64,000 bases of DNA, taken from the NCBI GenBank assembly GCA_963969395.1, contig OZ017801.1, positions 20,961,611 to 21,025,610 of the forward strand. The letters run 5' to 3'. A program made the translations under genes and the position numbers. The DNA comes from Pseudoscleropodium purum. Its lineage: Eukaryota; Streptophyta; Bryopsida; Hypnales; Brachytheciaceae. Every line of letters begins with the position of its first letter. The first letter of the stretch is position 1. The notes beneath the pieces were generated by a model. It did no database searches. It had not been told where the DNA came from and saw only the letters and a program-made list of their open reading frames with translations. Shown here piece by piece: positions 1 through 11,830 of the stretch.

Positions 1-1290
1 CTTGCCCTCTAATAGATAAACCGGTGTCATTTGCATATTGTAGTACAAATTGGAAAAAATCACTATCAAGAAGCAAGATGCCATGTATGTTCCCTAGACT
101 TTGTCCAACCATGGCTGCCATATGAAGTGCTTTCCCTATGAGTAAGAATAAGTATGGGGCCAATGGGCACTCTTGTTGTACTCCTCTCTATATAGGAACG
201 ATGATGTAGCTTGACCATTGATTAAAACTGATGTAGAGGCATCTTGTAACAACATCATTACTAAACAAGAGAAGGAATCGAGGATGCCAATCTTTGTCAT
301 AACTTGAGGAAGGAAGTCCCAAGATACCACATCATAAGCCTTGGTGAAGTTAAGTTTTAAGAATATCAAGTCCTGATTAGAATTCTTCACCCATTGCACC
401 GTTTCTTATTGCAGAAGTATATTGCCTAGGATATGTCTAAAAGGTAAGAAAGTTGATTGTTTAGGGTTGATGACATCCTTGAGCAATTGTTGAAGCCTAA
501 TTTGCATAGCTTTGGCAACAATTTTATATTAGACATTTAAGAGGGTAATTGGCTGCCAATTAGAAAGATCAGATCGATCCCTTGACTTAAATAGCAAAGC
601 TATATTCCCTAATGTCATTCCAAGTGGTAACCTACCTTGAGTATTAGAGGAGAGAATCATATCTATAAATTCATCATCAATGAGGTCCTAGGATTTACAT
701 AAAAGCTTTGTAGTAATCCCATCTGGACCAGGGCTTTTCAATTTCGCCATCTAGAGCAAGGCTTGGTGAAATTCATTCTTATCAAACGGTTGCTCCAACT
801 ATTCAATTATAAAACGAAAGAATTTATTTTGGACACAAGAGAGAATTGCCACTCTATCAAGCTCCATTTGAGAGGACTCTTTCTCTTCTACATACAATTT
901 AGTGTAGAACTCAAGGCAAATGGTTTCTAACTCTTGCCTTTCTTGGTGCACGAACCCTTACTAGTCACGAAGCTTGGTAATAGCTGAAACAATGGGGGAT
1001 TCCTTGACGGCTTTGAAGAACTCTGCAAAGAGATGGTCTCCAAAAAATCACCATCTAGACCATAAATGAATTTTCTGACCGTCGAGTTGCTTGGACTCAA
1101 AGTCCGCCAAAGATGACCACAACAAGTTGACCTTCTTTTGAAGGTCACTGGAAAGAGGTGGGGATTAGAATTTGTAAGATTTTCTATCTAAAGAGGATCT
1201 TATATTATCCTCTTATTCCCTATTCTGGCAAGCACAGAGAATGCAAAAATGGCAATAGAATCGTGACACTCTTTTCATTTTAGTGGAAAA
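1..1290 (-). mobile_element. Degenerate non-LTR (LINE) retrotransposon, reverse transcriptase region
   Basis: Read on the minus strand, this is the ORF2 region of a plant LINE, broken by stops and frameshifts. Near 1000-900 there is a pre-RT stretch (FFKAVKES, ITKLRD, FYTKLY). Around 750 comes the RT signature KSPGPDGI, around 560 NWQPITLLN, and at 399-290 FLKLNFTKAYDVVSWDFL, which is RT block 2. Near position 40-20 the catalytic box reads YANDT instead of the usual Y/FADDT, so one metal-binding Asp is lost. The element continues beyond the left window edge. It is certainly inactive. Family assignment is confident from block order; the 5' boundary near 1290 is approximate. Confidence 0.9.
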
Positions 1291-1430
1291 AGATGCTAAA
1301 TAACAAAAGTCTTTTGGTTGTAGCCAAATGACAAAAGAATCATACATGAAAAAACATTAAAAGGAAACAACATCCTTCAATTAAAGAGTTTAATTAATAA
1401 CGTGAAGACATATCTTCTCGATTGCTTTTA

Positions 1431-1620
1431 GGAGTGTGAGTGAGCCCATGAGTCTAGAAGACTATACACCTATGTTATAGGTATCTCAATTACATACACC
1501 TTCCCTTATTATAGTGTAACTATGTTATAAATACCCATATTATACGTGTTTACATTATAAGCACTTTTAATGGTTGTAGAATATCTACTTATATATATGT
1601 TCAAGGCTCACATACTTGCA
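1431..1620. mobile_element. Short AT-rich inverted-repeat element, copy 1 (GTGAGCC/GGCTCAC ends)
   Basis: The left end reads GGAGTGTGAGTGAGCCCATGAG and the right end GGCTCACATACTTGCA, giving a short inverted GTGAGCC/GGCTCAC pair. The interior is rich in TATTATAGGTGT-like steps. A second copy with the same ends and interior lies at 26856-27038. No coding capacity is seen. A MITE is the likely explanation, but no target duplication was established. Confidence 0.5.
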
Positions 1621-1868
1621 TTTTCATTTTCATGGTAATAATAATAACTAAGCACATTAGTGAAAAAGAATAGAGATATCTAGTAAAGAGTTGAAAAGAA
1701 ACACAAAGTAACTAGTGAATCAAATCATTTGATAGATAATTAAAATGCGCTCACACTATTTTTTTAAATTGTATGATTTAAAAAAAATGTATGATTGAAT
1801 TGTTTTTTGTTTAGTTTTGAAGTTGAAACTTCAAAAATTGGTAATTCTATTGCTAGGGTACACAAGTT

Positions 1869-2105
1869 TTTCAATAACTAGATACAATAGCAAAAAGTGG
1901 TAGTTTTGGGGGTACCCACCTTACATCACCAAGTCGGCTTCTTATTAGTTGAAATGATCATTCTTGTTACATTCATTTGGCAATATCCAAAGTGGAATAG
2001 ACATTAATGAATTTGCCAAATTTTGAGTTCACTAATTGCAAAACTGGAGCAGTTCTGAGTTGCCCCATCCAAGAAAGAAAACTCTCAAAATGGTCTTTTG
2101 CTAAA
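1869..2105. repeat. Direct repeat, copy 1 (second copy 4302-4537)
   Basis: About 240 bases match 4302-4537 closely in the same orientation. Shared landmarks are AGCAAAAAGTGG, TACCCACCTTA, GCTTCTTAT, GAAATGATCATTCTTGTTAC and CTCTCAAAATGGTCTT. The left part contains one end of the AAGGTGGGTAC family, so that element probably inserted before this segment was duplicated. No gene is recognisable. The short reading frame at 2007-2258 is not supported as coding. Confidence 0.75.
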
Positions 2106-3909
2106 TTGATCAAATTTAAATGGTCATATGTAATAAAAAAACAAGATATCATGTATTATATGAATATGTTTAATTACCCAATTCCTTTTGGGGATATTAT
2201 CATTGATTATATTATCTATTACTCTATACTACTTCATTCTCTTTCATTGAATGTATGAGCCAGTTTCCCTAAATGTCATACATTTGTTAGTGCCATCTCT
2301 TGGGATCTTGGTTTTAAGGTTCAAACATATTAGGTAAGGACATTGAAAACCAAAACATTAAGAAGAATGATGCCATGAGGTAGTAACCTACATTTAGGTG
2401 CATCAAATGTACACCACTACTATATAGTATTGCTTTTGGGTGCATTGTTGATTTGAGGTGTATGATTAGTTTTGGATATATTGACCTTAGTACTCAATGA
2501 TTTGAATGTCACATCCCTATTTGCGTGTAAATGCATGACACCTTAGGGAATAGGGATGCTTTACATTGTGGTGGAGAATTGCAGTAGTTGGTGAAGAAGT
2601 TTCAACAAAGACATGCCATTATTTGGGGGCACCTTGTGGGATGTTGGATAAGATTGAAAGACAATAAAATAATGCCCTAAGAAGTCTTGACTAGTTGTAG
2701 TATAAACACCAACTAGAGAAGTCTTCCAAAGAAGTTTGACAATTGAAATCCACCAAACATATTTAGCAATTGAAATCCACCAAACAACTTCAACATAAGA
2801 GGATTTGGGCTGGCCAAAATAGAAACCTAAAACCCTAAGGATTCCCATGACATATTTTATACGTTTTTAGACTTTAGTAAAATTTAAAAAGCTAGCTATG
2901 ACTTTGATCGATTTTGCTATTAAGTGTTTGCATGCTAGGGTACATAAGTTTTTTTTGTCATGATGCACTAAAATGTCTTGCTTTGAAAAACTTGAAAAAT
3001 GTCCATGATAAATGCACATTGAACTTGAAGTGGAGGACAATAATTATTGAAAGAGAAAGGCTACTTAGGCTATTTGACCACCCTCCAAAAGGAATTTAAA
3101 ATAATTGTCAAGTGCTTGAAATTGAGAAGTTTATAATGAAATAGGGCTTTATTATGGTACATCCTGCATATTAAATTTAGAAATCTCATTAAGGATTATT
3201 GTGATAATTTCAAATTCTTTTCATTGCAATTTTTACAATTGCAACAATTGAATTTTTCAAGTCATACTATTTTAGAATTTTTAGAATTTTTATATTCAAC
3301 TTTGAAGAAAAAAAATCTTAGATTCAGTTTCAATAGTTTAAAAATATTTGTATTTTAAAGAAAATTTCAATTTTCATTTTATATGATACGTGATGGTATA
3401 TTTGTCCTGATTTTTTTGCTAGGAGGTTATAAATCATTTGTGAAAAAATGATCAATATGACCAATAATGTAAATTGTAATGTAAATAGTGCAATTTTGAT
3501 GCAAAACTAGTGCATATTGAACATGCTATGCACCTTGATTTCAGGATGGGACTTCGTGCGTTGTATTGTACAATTATCTTATCAACAAATTTTTAAATTC
3601 ATGATTTTATTTGGCACTTGATTCTAGAGAAGATTTCCATTATTTATACGAAGTGTTTAGTGCACTATTCCTAGGTAAAAAAATATGTCATTCTTCTTTT
3701 GAAAAATGTCTTGGAAACTAGAAGTTTCAATAAACTAAAAAACAATATAATATTTTAATTTTTTTGAGCAAAAAACAACAATGTGTGAAGTATGTCCTAT
3801 GAACTAAAATATGTTCAAATTTTTGCACAAGAATTCTAATTTACACTATTTTACAAAAATTAAAAGTTTAAAATATAGTTACATGACTTTTGTCTTTGTA
3901 GAGTGCTAC
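2106..3909. other. AT-rich intergenic DNA, no gene seen
   Basis: Both strands were read. The reading frames here are short, lack family resemblance and have AT-driven composition. No RNA gene or structured repeat stood out. Confidence 0.6.
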
Positions 3910-4351
3910 AAGGTGGGCACACCCCAAATCACACCTTGCCTAAAACCACCATCATCACTCTACATACATCTCAAAAATCAATATCTTCACATGTTGAACA
4001 ATTGAAGAAATGATTTTAGAATGTCTACCAAAAAAAACTTTGACCCTTCAATTCATAATTTTTTTATATGCCATGTACAATATCCAATGTCACGTTTAGG
4101 GCTTTTTTTAGACTAGTGTTCCCCTTGTTGCCCTCACTCCAAAGGCCAATTTTTGGAGGGATGAAGCCAAAGAGGTAAGATTTTTGACACTTTGACAAAA
4201 TTTTCCCAAAAATAAAAATCTTGGTCACATTCTTTGTGTGTTGGAACCTACTTTCACTTGCCAACAAGAAAATCAATGAAAATTTGACTTGTCTAATAAC
4301 AATATCTAGATACAGTAGCAAAAAGTGGCAATTTTGGAGGTATCCACCTTA
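3910..4351. mobile_element. MITE-like element with AAGGTGGGTAC-type inverted ends
   Basis: The left end is AAGGTGGGCACACCCCAAA. The reverse complement of the right end is AAGGTGGATACCTCCAAAA, so the element is flanked by inverted repeats of about 18 bases. It is 442 bases long and has no coding capacity. A shorter relative with the same interior landmarks (AAAATCAATAT, ACTTTGACCC, ACTTGCCAACAAGAAAAT) lies at 35524-35808. Detached ends occur at 1908-1923 and, inverted, at 17181-17258. The superfamily was not determined because no clear target duplication is visible. Confidence 0.65.
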
Positions 4352-4537
4352 GTTACATCACCAAGTTAGCTTCTTATCAGTTGAAATGATCATTCTTGTT
4401 ACATTCATGTGGCAATATCCAAAGTAGAATAGACACTAATGAATTTGCCAAATTTTGAGTTGTCCAACTACAAAACTAGAGTAGTTTTGAGTTGCCCTAT
4501 CCAAAAAAGAAAACTCTCAAAATGGTCTTGCTAAACC
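4302..4537. repeat. Direct repeat, copy 2 (first copy 1869-2105)
   Basis: This is the second copy of the segment at 1869-2105, in the same orientation about 2.43 kb downstream. It overlaps the right end of the AAGGTGGGTAC-type element and runs on past it into shared flanking DNA. Confidence 0.75.
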
Positions 4538-4678
4538 TCATACACCACTCCTAGGAAATTCCCTGTTCATTTCTTGGGAAGCTTCTCGAGCATAATGCCC
4601 AATTGGGCGGGTTTTCTTGCATCACCAAGCATTATGGATTACTCATTTGACTTCAATTTCTCATCCTTCTACTCATGA

Positions 4679-4811
4679 TTTACGTCAAGCAATGGCTCCG
4701 AAGAGGAGGGTGTTTTGGAAAATAACAGGCCTCCTTGTTGGGCTCCACCCTCCTCGTTGGCTTGTTATTTTCCAAAACACCTTCCTCCTCGGGCATTGCC
4801 TTATACAAAAC
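4679..4811. repeat. Long near-perfect hairpin
   Basis: The segment 4695-4728 (core GGTGTTTTGGAAAATAACA) is matched in inverse orientation by 4761-4793 (core TGTTATTTTCCAAAACACC). Weaker pairing extends outward to about 4679 and 4811. The loop of roughly 32 bases is itself partly self-complementary (CTCCTTGTTGGGCT / CTCCTCGTTGG). It could be a small foldback element or a small-RNA precursor; the sequence alone does not decide. Confidence 0.7.
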
Positions 4812-5015
4812 CCATACTTCTCTTAAATGGAACTTTGTGCATTTGAATGTCACTTTTTCGGCACTCTGAAAAATGTTTTATATCCACTAAGATTCAAACC
4901 ATGAATTGAAGGTAGAGCTTTCGACACTCGTACTTCCAAAAAAACATTATTCACAACAAACATATCTTAATGAAGAAATCTAGTAGTAAGACAAATGTAC
5001 TGTACAAATTGATAC

Positions 5016-5249
5016 TTACAGCCAAAGGAATTGAACCTGCACCTTCAAGATGATTCCACCTGGGGATTGTTGAAACCGGACTGACGCGCTCCTCCAAACC
5101 GCATCACGATCCATGGCTTGCACTTTACACGTACCTTTGCTATCAAATCCACGAGATTTCTTGAGCCTCTCCCATTCTGGCAATGTTTTCGAAGCATTCA
5201 AAGAATCTGGATTCATTGCGTGGCTAAAGGGAAGCATGCCTAATAACAA
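5016..5249 (-). pseudogene. Possible captured gene fragment (77 codons, no ATG at the frame start)
   Basis: On the minus strand an open frame of 77 codons has markedly higher GC and more even amino-acid usage than the AT-rich surroundings (for example FSHAMNPDSLNASKTLPEW and DRDAVWRSASVRFQQSPGG). A splice-donor-like CAAAG|GTACGTG falls at about 5135. The frame is bounded by ordinary repeat DNA on both sides and I do not recognise the family. It may be an exon carried here by a transposon, or chance. Confidence 0.3.
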
Positions 5250-6720
5250 GCTGACCTACTAAGAGTTTGTGTACCTTACCTTGTTGGAGAAATTACTTGG
5301 CAGCTAGCTCATATTGCAAGAGATTGACATCTTGGGAATGAAACCACTTGCAATTGCAAGTAAGTGGAATCAAGCTATTTCGGCAACAAATGAATTTTTT
5401 GTGATTTTCAAAGTTTGTTGAGACAAAACTATAAAATGTGGGTAGGTCCATGCTTCAGAAAGTGCATTGTCGTTATGGTAAAGGTTGGAGGATGGAATTT
5501 TGTCATTTAGGTTCGTGAGGCTTACTAGATAGTTGAGCCATTCCCAATGCTTAGATGTTTCATTCATGATGGTCTTTTAGACCAATGTTAATTTTGCCTT
5601 CTTCTTGCTAAAGTTTTGCTTTTGGTATGGTATCAGAGAGACATGAAGGCATTGGAATTGGGTGAAAGATGGTGGAGGGCATGCTTACCTTTAATATTTA
5701 GATGTTCTTGTTGATGCTCTTGTGCATTTGGTGCATTGGGTTGTGAATGCTTGGCTTTTCATTTTGAAACTTAGCCTTGAAATTGTTCTAAATTGTTCAA
5801 AATACATAGCCCTTTACATTTCCCTCATTCTTAGCAAAAGTAGTTCTAGCCTTTTTTTTTTCCCCTTAGCTATTTCAATCTTTGACTCTCTCTTTCTTTT
5901 TCTTTTTTTTCAATGATAAGGTGGAGACTTGAGTGCTACATTCAAAAGTTCAAGATAAAAACAAGGAAAACAAACAAGCAATGCAAAATTAGCAAGGAAG
6001 TTGACAAACACTACAATGTTGTATGAAGAGAAAGATACAAAACTCAAAAAACACCAGGTTAAAGAACAACTCACAATCAAGGAAGGAATTTAAGATGAAT
6101 ATAATAAGAAGACTATAAAATAATTAAAATTTATGATTGGTTTACAATAATCATTACGCATTTCAATAAATCTTCTAATAAATTCTTACCTTGTTCTAAG
6201 ATTTCTTTAATTTTTAAAGAAAGAAAATATTATTGATATTTTTAAAGTACTTTAATTTTCAATTTCCTATTGTTCAACTCTTTTTGAATTAACTATAAAA
6301 TACATTTCAAGAAAAGACCCACATGACTTGTTCAATTTAAAATCAAAAGATTTGAATATGAGAGGATTAAACCTTGTGATAGTTAATAATTAAAATTAAA
6401 CTCAAAGGATTGAACTATTATAGTGTTTAATATGATAATCTAAAACTATTCAATTCAAATGTAATACTTGAAAAGAAATTTATACTACTAATTTCATGAA
6501 ATAAAAATAAAAAAATAAAAAAAATATACATGATTAGGAGACACCATCAGTTATATACTCAAAGAAAGAATAATATTCTTTTACACTTTGATATTTATTT
6601 ATAATCTTTGATGTAGAAAACCCAAATACTCAAAATATAATGAAAAAAAGGAAATGGAAAATTTTCGTTGTTGCAATGGGTAGACTACCCCCACCCCCAA
6701 GATGAAAAAAGAAGCTGACC
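5250..6720. other. Intergenic DNA, no gene seen
   Basis: AT-rich, with T-rich and A-rich runs (for example near 5850 and 6500). No supported coding frame, RNA gene or terminal-repeat structure was found. Confidence 0.6.
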
Positions 6721-6735
6721 AAGCCCTAATTCCTT

Positions 6736-6749
6736 AAACCCTAAACCCT
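6736..6749 (+). promoter_or_regulatory. Telo-box pair upstream of the ZCCHC9-like gene
   Basis: AAACCCTAAACCCT, followed by two further ACCCT units up to 6765, lies about 375 bases before the start codon. In plants this AAACCCTA motif is typical of promoters of translation and ribosome-biogenesis genes, which suits the nucleolar role inferred for the gene downstream. Regulation is inferred from the motif only. Confidence 0.55.
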
Positions 6750-6771
6750 GGAACCCTAGAACCCTGGATTG

Positions 6772-6773
<2 letters not shown>

Positions 6774-6821
<48 letters not shown>
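6774..6821. repeat. (AG)24 microsatellite
   Basis: Forty-eight bases of uninterrupted AG dinucleotide lie in the promoter or 5' leader of the ZCCHC9-like gene, right after the telo-box cluster. GA-rich 5' leaders are common in plants. The Arg-Glu repeat that can be translated from it is not a protein. Confidence 0.97.
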
Positions 6822-6824
<3 letters not shown>

Positions 6825-7118
6825 GACAGAGAATTCTTCACCACTGATACGAGCTGTGTCACAGCTTTCAACGTCTGATTTCGCAGCTATGTTGACTGAT
6901 GAACCCCAATTCCATAGAAGTAGCACATCTCGAAGACTCTCCTTGTCGAATTGAATTGCCCTTGTTACTTATTGAGCTTCTTTTCCCAGTGAATTTGGAA
7001 TCTGTCACAGCTGAAATTGTTGAGAATCGTCCTGTTCTCTCTCTTTTTTAGTGTTTTGTCAAGGTCCGTGAGGTTCCGATCTCCGAGGATCTTTCGATTT
7101 CGTGGTTTGGAGGTCGCC

Positions 7119-9430
7119 ATGGGGAACAAGCGGCAACGTCTCGCGAAGAAACGACTTGTTGCAGGTGTGACCATTGCAGATTCTATGTTGTTGTTGGCCT
7201 GATTTAGGGTTTTAGTTTCGACCTGAGCTTGCAGAAGATGGATATGGTCTGAGTTTTCAGGTTCTGCGGTTGTTAAATGGAGTGTATGGATGACTAGTTG
7301 GAAGCTTCATTTTTTTGTTTTTGTTTTTTGAGCTCATTGCATCTTAGGGTTTGAGTAACAGTGAAGATTATTATATTAGCTACACCTAAACGCGACAATT
7401 ATGTGCTGAGCATATTTACTACTATTACAATTACAAGAATAGTCAGGTTCTCAATTATTCTTGTCAGGAAAGAGGATTTCAGTGCACCAGAGAACGCAGG
7501 TTTGGATACCATATGCAGACGTTTCAGAGCTTTGAAGTTTTTTTGGTAGATGACCTAAAATCGACACGATTTCTGCTGTTGAGGTTGTGTACGGTCTGAA
7601 AATTTATTATGTGCTCATTGTGCAAGGTTTAGGGTTATTGCCTTTAGGTAGGTGCTGCGATTAGGTACCTCGGGAAACTTTGACACAACTCTGATTGATT
7701 GTGGTGGATTGTGATTTCATCTGTGTGATTTTTTGTTGGCTTGATGCAGACGGTACTATAACTGTCCCTTCGACTGATGGAGGTACCTCCAACAGCGAGA
7801 ACAACGATTCAACTAGTAATGGAGGAGGGAAGAAACCAGGGGACAAGAAAAGAGCAAATGAATCTGGTGATGGTAATGTTTCAGCGAAGAAGAAGAAAGT
7901 TGCAAGTACCAGCAAACACCCTCTGCGTCAAGCTGGAATGAAGCCTGGCGAGGGTTGTTTCCTTTGCAAATCCAAGGAGCACATTGCTAAGCATTGCCCA
8001 ACTAAAAGTGAGAAAGATCGCCATAAGGTAAGGACTTAACAGACTAAGGACTTTGTCAGGAACTGAGATAATGACTCTCTCGTGATTCAAAACACTTTGA
8101 AGCTCTTTTACAGAGATCCCAAACAATATCTAGTTTCTAATCATTTGTACATGCTGGTATGGATGTCTCCAGATGTGTCTTGGCTGCAGAATGTGGGGCC
8201 ATACGTTGAAGAATTGTCCTTCAGAATTTAAAAGCACGGATTCTAAGTCATGCTACAACTGTGGCGAACCTGGGCACTCGCTTGATAAGTGTCCGAAGCC
8301 TTTAAAGGATGGTAAGTACGTCTCCGGGAGGGTTAGGGAGAGGTGTTATTCTGTTCAATCAACTACGTATGTGAAGTTATAACTTATGTAAGATGCAGTG
8401 GAACGTACGTGAGAGGAAATTGAGGGGTCTCTATTTACCAATAGTGTACATAACGCTATCTGGGCCTGATTTTGCAGGTGGTTCAACGTTCGCTGAGTGT
8501 TTCCTCTGCAAAGAACGTGGGCATCTGAGCAGGAACTGCCCAGAAAATAAACATGGCATCTACCCGAAGGTAAGCATGCTTGTTTCATTTCCTGCTGAAT
8601 TGAAGAACATTCTTTTGGATGAATAGGCTCAATAATCTTGCTGATGCGAAGTCAACAAATTTTTCTCTGGTCTACGTCTTTAATTTCCAACACTTTTATC
8701 AAATATTTAATATTGTGAGTCATTCCGAAATTGTCGTGGTAATTTCTTTATTTGGTTTTATTGCCGAATGATTTAAAACTGAGGTACTAACGTCAATGTG
8801 GCTGAACAGGGAGGTTGCTGTAAAGTTTGTGAAGCAGTTACACACCTTGCCAAAGATTGTCCTCAAAAGAACAGTGGCAAGTTTGCAGGCAATGCTCGGG
8901 TGAAACTAAAAATAAGTAAGTTCTGAACCGGTTTTGTTGCTCTTGATCTAACTACCAGGAATTCTTTGCTTGTCTTCTATCAATTATTGTTCTTTCCAGG
9001 GATGGTGGTTTACCTCTTTAACCCAGATAACATAAACGTTAATGTAAAGTGAATGATGTATGGATTTTGTCGTCAAATCTTGGATGTTGTTAGGATTTTC
9101 CCGTAGTGGAAAGCGCAACCTTCCAAAGTGTGTCTTATACGTCGTGTCTGTTTGTGTTTGTCACAAGCAGCAACAGATTCAACTCAGGTATCTTCAGGAG
9201 TGGGAGGAAAACGCACGGTATTCAAAAGCGGTGATGACTTAGAAGATGACTTTCAGGAAGATGGAAAAGCTGACACCTCCGACGGTAGTGATGGTGAAGT
9301 AGATGATGAACCTGGTAGTACCGATGATGCATTTAAGACTCAAAAGGCGAACACCAAGGACACACCAAGGGCTTTGCTTTCAAAAAAACTGAATGCTGGG
9401 AAGTCTAACCCCAAAGTTGTAAAATTTTGA
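7119..9430 (+). CDS. ZCCHC9: CCHC zinc-knuckle protein, plant ZCCHC9 type (6 exons)
   Basis: Exons 7119-7164, 7750-8027, 8173-8311, 8478-8569, 8810-8915 and 9171-9430 join in phase at GT-AG borders into 306 aa. After a basic start (MGNKRQRLAKKR) and a Lys/Ser-rich stretch come five C-x2-C-x4-H-x4-C knuckles at about residues 85-98, 110-123, 135-148, 162-175 and 189-202, then an acidic tail ending PKVVKF. The fourth and fifth knuckles carry the family signatures GHLSRNCPENKHGIYP and GGCCKVC, and the terminal PKVV-F is shared with animal ZCCHC9. Animal ZCCHC9 is a nucleolar RNA-binding protein, so a role in ribosomal RNA or snoRNP biology is inferred. The ATG at 7119 was chosen because its short first exon joins the second in phase and gives the expected basic N terminus. 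Length is normal for the plant form. Confidence 0.93.
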
Positions 9431-10620
9431 CCTAGATAATTTTCGTGAACCTATGCTTCTCCTCACTTAATCAGGATTCATTTGTGTTTCAAATGCTTAT
9501 CGGTTCACGCTTTTTTTATGATCAGTTGTAATTTACGGCATGATTACACAGGATGTGCGTGCCACATGGCTTGTTGAGAAGCAAGATGCTAGCCAAGGTA
9601 AAAGAATTCTTCAGAAAGACTCAAAGCTACTTGTGCCTTGAAACTAATTTCCACCGAAAATATCTGTTGTGAGTTGTCACACTAAGTTTTTCGCCCTGTA
9701 CCAATAGGATGAATCAGTGCTGGTAGCAAGTCAATTCTTGTCGGGTGAGAGTTGCCTTGTGATGTGAGAGTCGCTCTGTCCTGTGTCTACTAATCTTACT
9801 AAATACAAGCATGGATTAAATTTCCTGTTACAGAATAGAATATTATATGCAGATTTGTATTCATTAAATATGATTATTTGCCGATTGATGCTTGTACGAT
9901 GACTACATCTTTCTTGTTGTCTCATTGAATGTCATGATTCAGCAAGGGCTTTCCCCATCTCTGGTGGACGTCATTTTCAGCCTCTTTGCCGAGTTGCGAA
10001 AAGTACTGGAGTTTGATGCCAATGAACTCATTTGATTTCAACAGTGGATGTCATTATTGAACATTGACTTGACAGACGGAGTATTTGTAAGGTCCAGTCA
10101 CTAACTTACAGCAGTGATTCCAAATTTCCAACTGAGAGTGGAGGGGCAAAAACACTCATATGGAAAGCTTAAAATCCAAAGAATTTCAACCCTCCTTTGC
10201 AATTGGCAGGAATTGAGTGTATTTCATGTACTTACGTTCCCGTATCTTGTCGTGATGCTTCAGAGTGTCTATAAATTATACTCCGGAGTAGTAAACATGC
10301 CAACAGCGGAAACGTACTTTCATAGTTCACAAGAATTTGATGGAAACTTCCGCAGTTGGTTGAAAACCGTGCAAAATCAAGTTGTGCAAATTTTTTAAAG
10401 TTCGATTGTAATCAGGTTTAAGATCTAGATAGATATTTCTTGCAACCGTTTCAGTGTGAAGGTGCTGCACTGCAGTTGGTGCACGTACGGTCCTTGGGGT
10501 TCAGCAGTTCACATTCCCAAGCCAGCTTTGTGTAGATTCTATGGACCATAGTCATTGTGGCACTCAATGCAGTGAAGGCACGAGAATAGTATGACATCAC
10601 AACATTTGAATGGAACTTTG
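9431..10620. other. 3' flank of the ZCCHC9-like gene, no further gene seen
   Basis: Probably holds the 3' untranslated region and its polyadenylation site. The short frame at 10114-10398 shows no family resemblance and is not called. Confidence 0.5.
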
Positions 10621-11830
10621 GGACAAAATCTACAAAGCTTAATTTAGTTTACATGAGCCACATGGAAGATATATATCCTCCTTCTAGAAAAATCAATTGT
10701 TGTATAAGCATATGTGAAACCATATGAATAATGAAGAGATTATCTTCTTGGAGAATGTAGGAGGAACAAATAAATGATTTTGTAGAAGATAGAAGTGAAT
10801 ATACATGGAGGTAGCTAGACTTGTTGGTAAGCTTGTAGGTACTAAGATATCTTTGTGTAGAAAAAGATTCTTCATAAGAAATGAAGGTTGAGAATATTAA
10901 AGTAACATTGTGTCTTGTATCATATACTAAATATCCATAAATGAGCTTGCCATAAACATATATTCTGAATACAAAATGCATGTAAATATTCACACTTTGT
11001 ACCTTGTATATTGATAAATACATGTGCATGTATTCCAAACACACTAAGTACAAGTGATTACACTCATTCATACATAATAATGAATGTGATCATTTGATAA
11101 CTTTGGCACCTTGCCTAAGAATATACACTCATCATTATACTTTCACAAAGCTCCGATACAATGCACATCCAAAAATACACTTGTAGATTCTTTGTCAAGA
11201 GTGGTAACTACAACTATGAAGCTCAAGAACAAGGTTGACAACTCTATAGCTAACATATCTTGGATCATATACTAAACACCCAAGAACAAAGTTGCCACAT
11301 ATAATTATCATCATTCGTTTCATTAAATTGTCACAATTATATTTTTTGAGAATTAAAACATTTCATTTACATAAAGCTTTGAAACTAATACTAGTCTACT
11401 AGTGTAGATCTATGTTTCACACTACATGCCTCAAAAGTGCCCAATTCATGAAAATTCATAACATTGACGTTAATGTTTTGACCTCAAAGTATACGTTCAC
11501 TCTTCTACTCTTTTTTTATGGCACACATGATTACATGTGCACTTATATTCCGAATACATAAAATATAAGTGAACACATGCATTCATACATTAATACATGG
11601 TACAATTTTCATATTGTGGAAAGTGTATATGAAGCCAGACATCACGTTCACCTTCCTCTACATTGTAAATATAGTTGTCTACTAGTTGAAGTAGGCATCT
11701 TCCTATGTTAAAGGATGTGTGTATTGAACTTCATTGAATGAAAGCAAGACAGTACGTATGCAAAACACTTTGCAGAAGAATATAACCGTATCCTCAAGCT
11801 TCACAAAACTCCAGACAATGCGTGTCCAAA
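10621..11830. repeat. Locally duplicated AT-rich intergenic DNA
   Basis: Several phrases recur in the same orientation. CATATACTAAATATCCATAA (10920) parallels CATATACTAAACACCCAAGA (11267). ACATGTGCATGTATTCC (about 11020) parallels ATGTGCACTTATATTCC (about 11535). TTCACAAAGCTCCGATACAA (11141) parallels TTCACAAAACTCCAGACAA (11800). This suggests old tandem duplication of 0.3-0.6 kb units. The 140-codon minus-strand frame at 10649-11071 lies entirely within this repeat and is not supported as a gene. Confidence 0.55.

Noticed and set aside
6736..6765. Interstitial telomeric repeat
   Set aside because: Only two to four imperfect units before a gene; better explained as a promoter telo-box cluster.
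6769..6954. Open frame with repeated Arg-Glu
   Set aside because: It is translation of the (AG)24 microsatellite and has no family resemblance.
10649..11071. 140-codon minus-strand frame
   Set aside because: Lies wholly in locally duplicated AT-rich DNA, with skewed Tyr/Ile/Ser content and no family match.
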